A stretch of 10,354 bases of DNA from Patescibacteria group bacterium UBA5124 (GTDB lineage: Bacteria; Patescibacteriota; Gracilibacteria; Absconditabacterales; Absconditicoccaceae): the NCBI GenBank assembly GCA_002414185.1, contig DHYS01000011.1, forward strand, positions 34,444 through 44,797, read 5' to 3'. Numbering within the stretch: the stretch's first letter is position 1; each line of letters begins with the position of its first letter. The position numbers were made by a program, and so were the translations under genes. A model generated the notes under the pieces. It ran no database searches. It was not told the DNA's origin and was given only the letters and a program-made list of their open reading frames with translations. Shown here piece by piece: positions 7,615 through 10,354 of this stretch.

Positions 7615-8217
7615 ATGGAAAATAAAACATTTAAAAGTAGCAATCCTTTTATTACACTTACTTTAGAAATTAGTAAGTTAAATGAAATCCTGCGAAGAGG
7701 ATATGAAGAACGTGGAGTTCCTCATGAATTTTGTGAAAGTCAGTCTGACTATCTCTATTCTACTACGATGCTTGCCTGGACTACCGCTGAAAACAATCCT
7801 GATTTACAGCATCTGAGTTTTTATAAAATAATCAAATACGCCTTAATCTCAGTAATAGGTCGTGTTACCTATCATCTAGACAAAGAACCTTTCCAAGGAC
7901 AAAGGACTTTAGAACAGCAACAAAAAGAACGAAATGCTGTTGTTCGTTTATTTGCTGGATTAGCTAATCAACAGGAATATATTGCCCTGTATGATAGCTT
8001 CTGGAAAAAAGAAGATGAAGAATCACGGTTTGTCCATGATGTACGAAAACTTCAAATGCGTATTATGGCGGCTAACTACTATTGTTCAGGATATACTAAG
8101 TGTATGGAATTTCTGGATGAGCCTTATGAAAGTGCTTTCGAAGAACTTAATAAAATCGCTGATACGCTTATCAATGTTGATTTCAAAAACTTCTCAGAAG
8201 CACAAATTCAAAACTAA
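7615..8217 (+). CDS. Degenerate HD-domain protein (YfbR/HDDC2-like fold, metal ligands lost)
   Basis: The 200-aa helical protein resembles the 5'-deoxynucleotidase (HD_3, YfbR/HDDC2) group: RGV followed by an ES motif (33-42), the helix KIIKYALI (71-78), then ERNAV (105-109) and an ESRFVHDVRKLQM segment (136-148). In active members ESxxxH, HD and a later LDKLE aspartate bind the metal. Here, by my alignment, Y46 replaces the first His, S79-V80 replace His-Asp, and R144 replaces the last Asp. The fold therefore seems kept while the active site is gone, suggesting a non-catalytic or binding role. The gene contains no UGA-Gly codon although it has six glycines. It has its own promoter and a strong terminator. 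The start is the ATG at 7615, with no SD. The family call by eye is moderate. Confidence 0.6.
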   Translation: MENKTFKSSNPFITLTLEISKLNEILRRGYEERGVPHEFCESQSDYLYSTTMLAWTTAENNPDLQHLSFYKIIKYALISVIGRVTYHLDKEPFQGQRTLEQQQKERNAVVRLFAGLANQQEYIALYDSFWKKEDEESRFVHDVRKLQMRIMAANYYCSGYTKCMEFLDEPYESAFEELNKIADTLINVDFKNFSEAQIQN

Positions 8218-8236
8218 AAAATTATTTTTTTATAAG

Positions 8237-8264
8237 AATCCCGTAGTATTTTACGGGATTTTTT
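8237..8264 (+). terminator. Terminator of the HD-like gene
   Basis: A perfect 9-bp stem, aatcccgta with tacgggatt (8237-8245/8252-8260), has a 6-nt loop and a T-run. Confidence 0.92.
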
Positions 8265-8322
8265 GTTTACTTTTTGAAAGAGAAAACTATATACTCTCTC
8301 TATTTATATTGAGACATCTTGT

Positions 8323-8634
8323 ATGAAAATTTCGTTTCAAAAAGTTAAAACAGAGCATCATATCTTATCAGAATTTAAAAAACTTCTTTTACAGATTGAA
8401 AAACATCCCTATATTACTAGGATTATCCCATGAATAATAAATAGGCAACAGAAATGATCATCAGAATTATTCTTTAAAATATCCTATCCTACATCTAGTG
8501 GACTTAAGTGTATTATGAGTAAATGATCTACCGCTCAGGAACTCTTTATTGTCTTTCCTCTAGATAAGATAGATGTGGTACAAAGTTATATTAAAGAATG
8601 TGTCGATAGCTATTTAGCATCCTATAAAAAATAA
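8323..8634 (+). CDS. DUF2103-like small protein
   Basis: The product is 103 aa with three UGA codons as Gly; under table 11 it would disappear, because its longest UGA-free pieces are very short. The pattern IEKHPYITRIIPG (30-42), an INRQ..GSSELFFKISYPT strand pair, SGLKCIMSKGSTAQELFIV and a helical C-terminus resembles DUF2103, annotated as a predicted metal-binding family of unknown function. The usual cysteine-rich N-terminus of some members is absent; a His pair (HH, 12-13) remains. The UGA glycines fall in IIPG, KGSS and SKGS, positions where glycine looks natural. Its TAA is followed with no gap by the ATG of the PrsW-like gene, implying co-transcription and possibly coupled translation. 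No clear promoter or SD is seen. Confidence 0.65.
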
Positions 8635-9498
8635 ATGAACGTTGTACGAACAGTACTTTCCAGTATATTTATAATATATGTATGGATTTGGATAATCCAT
8701 TCTGTTTTTGGTTCAGAAGCTTTTAAAACAAAGCTTATCTGGAAAATAATCATCACCGGAATCGTATTAGTTCTTGGATTACTAGCATATAAATATGCTC
8801 TGATCCACCTATGATACAATCAACTTTCTTTTTCTCAGGATAGTGTTCATTGGCGTTCTTTATTAGTATTTTCTGCTTATTGTACTGTAATATTATTATT
8901 GCTTATCGCATTCTTTCGCAAATGGGCTAAACATATTCTTGAAACCTTATTTGTTTGATCTCTCTTTTTCTTAGCAGTAAACTATGGATGACTTTTCTTA
9001 GGAATAAATACGCTTATTATATTTTATATAGTTAGTGCCTATGCTGAAGAATATTTAAAGTATACTTCCAGCGTCACCCTTCTCTCAGACTGATCACATA
9101 CAACAAGAGATCTTATTTTCTTTTGTATACTATTGGGACTTGGATTTAGTATGGTAGAAAATGTTGCTTATCTTATTAGTATAGTTCTTAATAATCAAAA
9201 AATTAATCTGACTAGTTTCATTGTTGGTAGATGACTAATTAGCACATTACTTCATGTCGTCGCAACTGGTACTATTGGGTTTATTCAATATCGCTTACAA
9301 AAAAAAATATGATGGTGAATAGCTACATTGATAGGAATATTAGTATGATTTACCTTACATAGTTGATATAATATCTGATTAGAATATAGACTTCATTATC
9401 TCTCAGTGCCTTTGATAATATTTATGGTTTTTCTTCTTACGTATCTCCTCTTTCAGAGTGATCTCCTTTATAAAAAACCTACTCCAAATCAAAAATAA
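8635..9498 (+). CDS. PrsW-family intramembrane protease
   Basis: A 287-aa polytopic membrane protein with about eight hydrophobic segments. PrsW-type glutamic intramembrane proteases of the CPBP/Abi superfamily cleave membrane-bound substrates such as anti-sigma factors. The signatures are in order: AYAEEYLK with E138-E139 and K142, GLGFSMVENVAYL with E175-N176, R199 followed by LLHVVATGTIGF with H207, and TLHSGYNIG with H242 and N246. Ten of 21 glycines are UGA codons, so a table-11 caller sees only fragments. The gene starts at the ATG immediately after the TAA of the DUF2103-like gene, forming a two-gene operon. No sigma/anti-sigma pair is present in this window, so the substrate is unknown. 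A weak hairpin follows the TAA. Confidence 0.88.
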
Positions 9499-9518
9499 AA
9501 ACACGCTTGTGTTTGTAT
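9499..9518 (+). terminator. Weak hairpin after the PrsW gene
   Basis: A 6-bp stem, aaacac with gtgttt (9499-9504/9509-9514), has a GCTT loop but only a short T-rich tail, so termination is probably inefficient. Confidence 0.4.
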
Positions 9519-9536
9519 ATAAAAAGAATATATGTT

Positions 9537-9545
9537 TGATATAAT
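9537..9545 (+). promoter_or_regulatory. Extended -10 promoter of the 117-aa protein gene
   Basis: TGATATAAT (TG-n-TATAAT) is a perfect extended -10 element. The start of transcription near 9552 gives a leader of only about 10 nt to the ATG at 9562. Confidence 0.55.
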
Positions 9546-9561
9546 CAAAACATAAAACAGT

Positions 9562-9915
9562 ATGAATTATTTCACACAGGATCAATGGCAAGAAGCTATA
9601 AAAACATTATTAGGACATAAAGGAGTTGATTTGTATATGAAAGTATTTCTTAATGATGAATCTTTACAAATCAATCAAGTGAATAAGAAGATAATTCTTT
9701 CGCATGCAATGTATCTTCTTTCTGATACATATGTAAAAGAAGTTATTCACGAATACTTTATTCATCCTGAAGAAACCTTTCAGTCTATTATGACTGCTCT
9801 TGAAGTATTTAATTTTACTCCCTCGGAAGTTAATACCCATAATCTCTGGTATGAAATATACCAGATTTTTTTTACAAAAAAACCTTATCACAAGGATAAA
9901 GTTTCTTATAAGTAG
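9562..9915 (+). CDS. Hypothetical 117-aa protein
   Basis: I do not recognise this protein. It is predominantly helical, rich in aromatic residues, with no signal peptide, transmembrane segment or cysteine pair. The N-terminal half (MNYFTQDQWQEAIKTLLGHK) is amphipathic; the C-terminus is basic (TKKPYHKDKVSYK). It contains no UGA codon. A perfect extended -10 box lies 17-25 bases upstream of the ATG, which supports real transcription. The gene ends in TAG about 68 bases from the 3' end of the convergent 16S rRNA gene, and no strong hairpin terminator separates them. Confidence 0.65.
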   Translation: MNYFTQDQWQEAIKTLLGHKGVDLYMKVFLNDESLQINQVNKKIILSHAMYLLSDTYVKEVIHEYFIHPEETFQSIMTALEVFNFTPSEVNTHNLWYEIYQIFFTKKPYHKDKVSYK

Positions 9916-9983
9916 TGGATACTAATAGTAGTAAAAAGAGATAAAGTATGGGGGTATGGTTATAAGTTGTAGTTTTAATAATT

Positions 9984-10354
9984 TTAGGGTGGTGGTCTAT
10001 CCCCACGTTCCCGTAGGGATGCCTTGTTACGACTTAACCCCAGTCACTAATTCTCTCCTTAACCCGCATGGCGGATCTTCAAAGAGCCTCAGCTCCCATG
10101 GTTTGACGGGCGGTGAGTGCAAGGAACAGGGACATATTCACGGCGACATAGCTGATTCGCCATTACTAGCAATTCCAACTTCATGTAGTCGAGTTCCAGA
10201 CTACAATCCGAACTAGGGGTAGGTTTAGAGATTTGCTCCACCTCGCGGTATTGCTTCTCGTTGTTGCTACCCATTGTATTGTCTATGAAGCCCTAGGTGT
10301 AAGGGGCATGAGGATCTGACGTCATCCTCTCCTTCCTCCCGGTTACCCGGGCAG
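9984..10354 (-). rRNA. rrs: 16S ribosomal RNA, 3' part (5' part beyond window edge)
   Basis: The minus strand contains the conserved 16S 3' segments: CTGCCCGGGTAACCGGGAGG at the right edge, GATGACGTCA, GGAATTGCTAGTAATGGCGA, CACCGCCCGTCAAACCATGG and GTCGTAACAAGG. Helix 45 is intact: CCCTACG and CGTGGGG (10018-10012/10007-10001) around the GGAA tetraloop (10011-10008) that KsgA dimethylates. After it the tail reads ATAGACCACCACCCTAAAA, where typical bacteria have TTGGATCACCTCCTTA; CCUCC is replaced by CCACCC (9992-9987). The 3' boundary is estimated by alignment and may be off by several bases. No 23S or ITS tRNA follows; the next gene (9562-9915) is convergent. Confidence 0.97.

Noticed and set aside
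7424..7666. 80-aa plus-strand frame with a Lys/Arg-rich start
   Set aside because: It is an alternate-frame shadow of the acidic protein's Glu/Lys tail and runs across the terminator and promoter of the next gene.
9956..10274. Short open frames on both strands at the right end
   Set aside because: They lie inside the 16S rRNA gene, whose conserved segments and helix 45 are unmistakable.

Overview
This window reads as part of a Candidate Phyla Radiation genome that uses UGA as glycine (translation table 25), as in Absconditabacteria (SR1) and Gracilibacteria (BD1-5/GN02). With UGA as stop, most genes break. With UGA as Gly they become full-length proteins, and several UGAs fall on family-invariant glycines: enolase just after LIKLNQI, the first Gly of a Walker A loop, the RNP2 motif of an RRM, and the GLG box of a GHKL-like protein. 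TAA and TAG are the stops. Outside the RNA genes the DNA is AT-rich, and I found no convincing Shine-Dalgarno sequence before any start codon. The 16S rRNA 3' end in the window also lacks the usual CCUCC.

Layout: 1-1202 (-) enolase, C-terminus off the left edge. 1376-1963 (+) SiaB/DUF6272-like GHKL-fold protein, convergent with and overlapping 1919-2521 (-) P-loop kinase-like ATPase. 2566-2642 (-) tRNA-His(GTG). 2643-3197 has no confident gene but holds a promoter-like site and three tandem hairpins. 3198-4205 (+) RluA-type pseudouridine synthase. 4252-4932 (+) membrane-anchored GerMN-like protein. 4996-about 5541 (+) two-TM protein of unknown function, convergent with 5557-5874 (-) RNHCP zinc-ribbon protein. 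About 5892-6083 (-) a GC-rich, highly structured RNA candidate with its own -10 box and U-tract. 6177-6491 (-) single-RRM protein. 6676-7500 (+) acidic low-complexity protein. 7615-8217 (+) HD-domain protein that appears to have lost every metal ligand. 8323-8634 and 8635-9498 (+) DUF2103-like protein and PrsW-type intramembrane protease in an abutting pair. 9562-9915 (+) unknown 117-aa protein. About 9984-10354 (-) the 3' part of a 16S rRNA gene.

Most genes are housekeeping or hypothetical, in short units closed by hairpin terminators. RNA biology recurs: pseudouridine synthase, RNHCP, RRM, tRNA-His, 16S and the unidentified structured RNA. The most notable points are that RNA, the 16S tail together with the missing SD signals, the 16S followed by a convergent protein gene instead of 23S, the catalytically dead-looking HD protein, and a UGA sitting in a terminator loop exactly where a protein would be expected to end.
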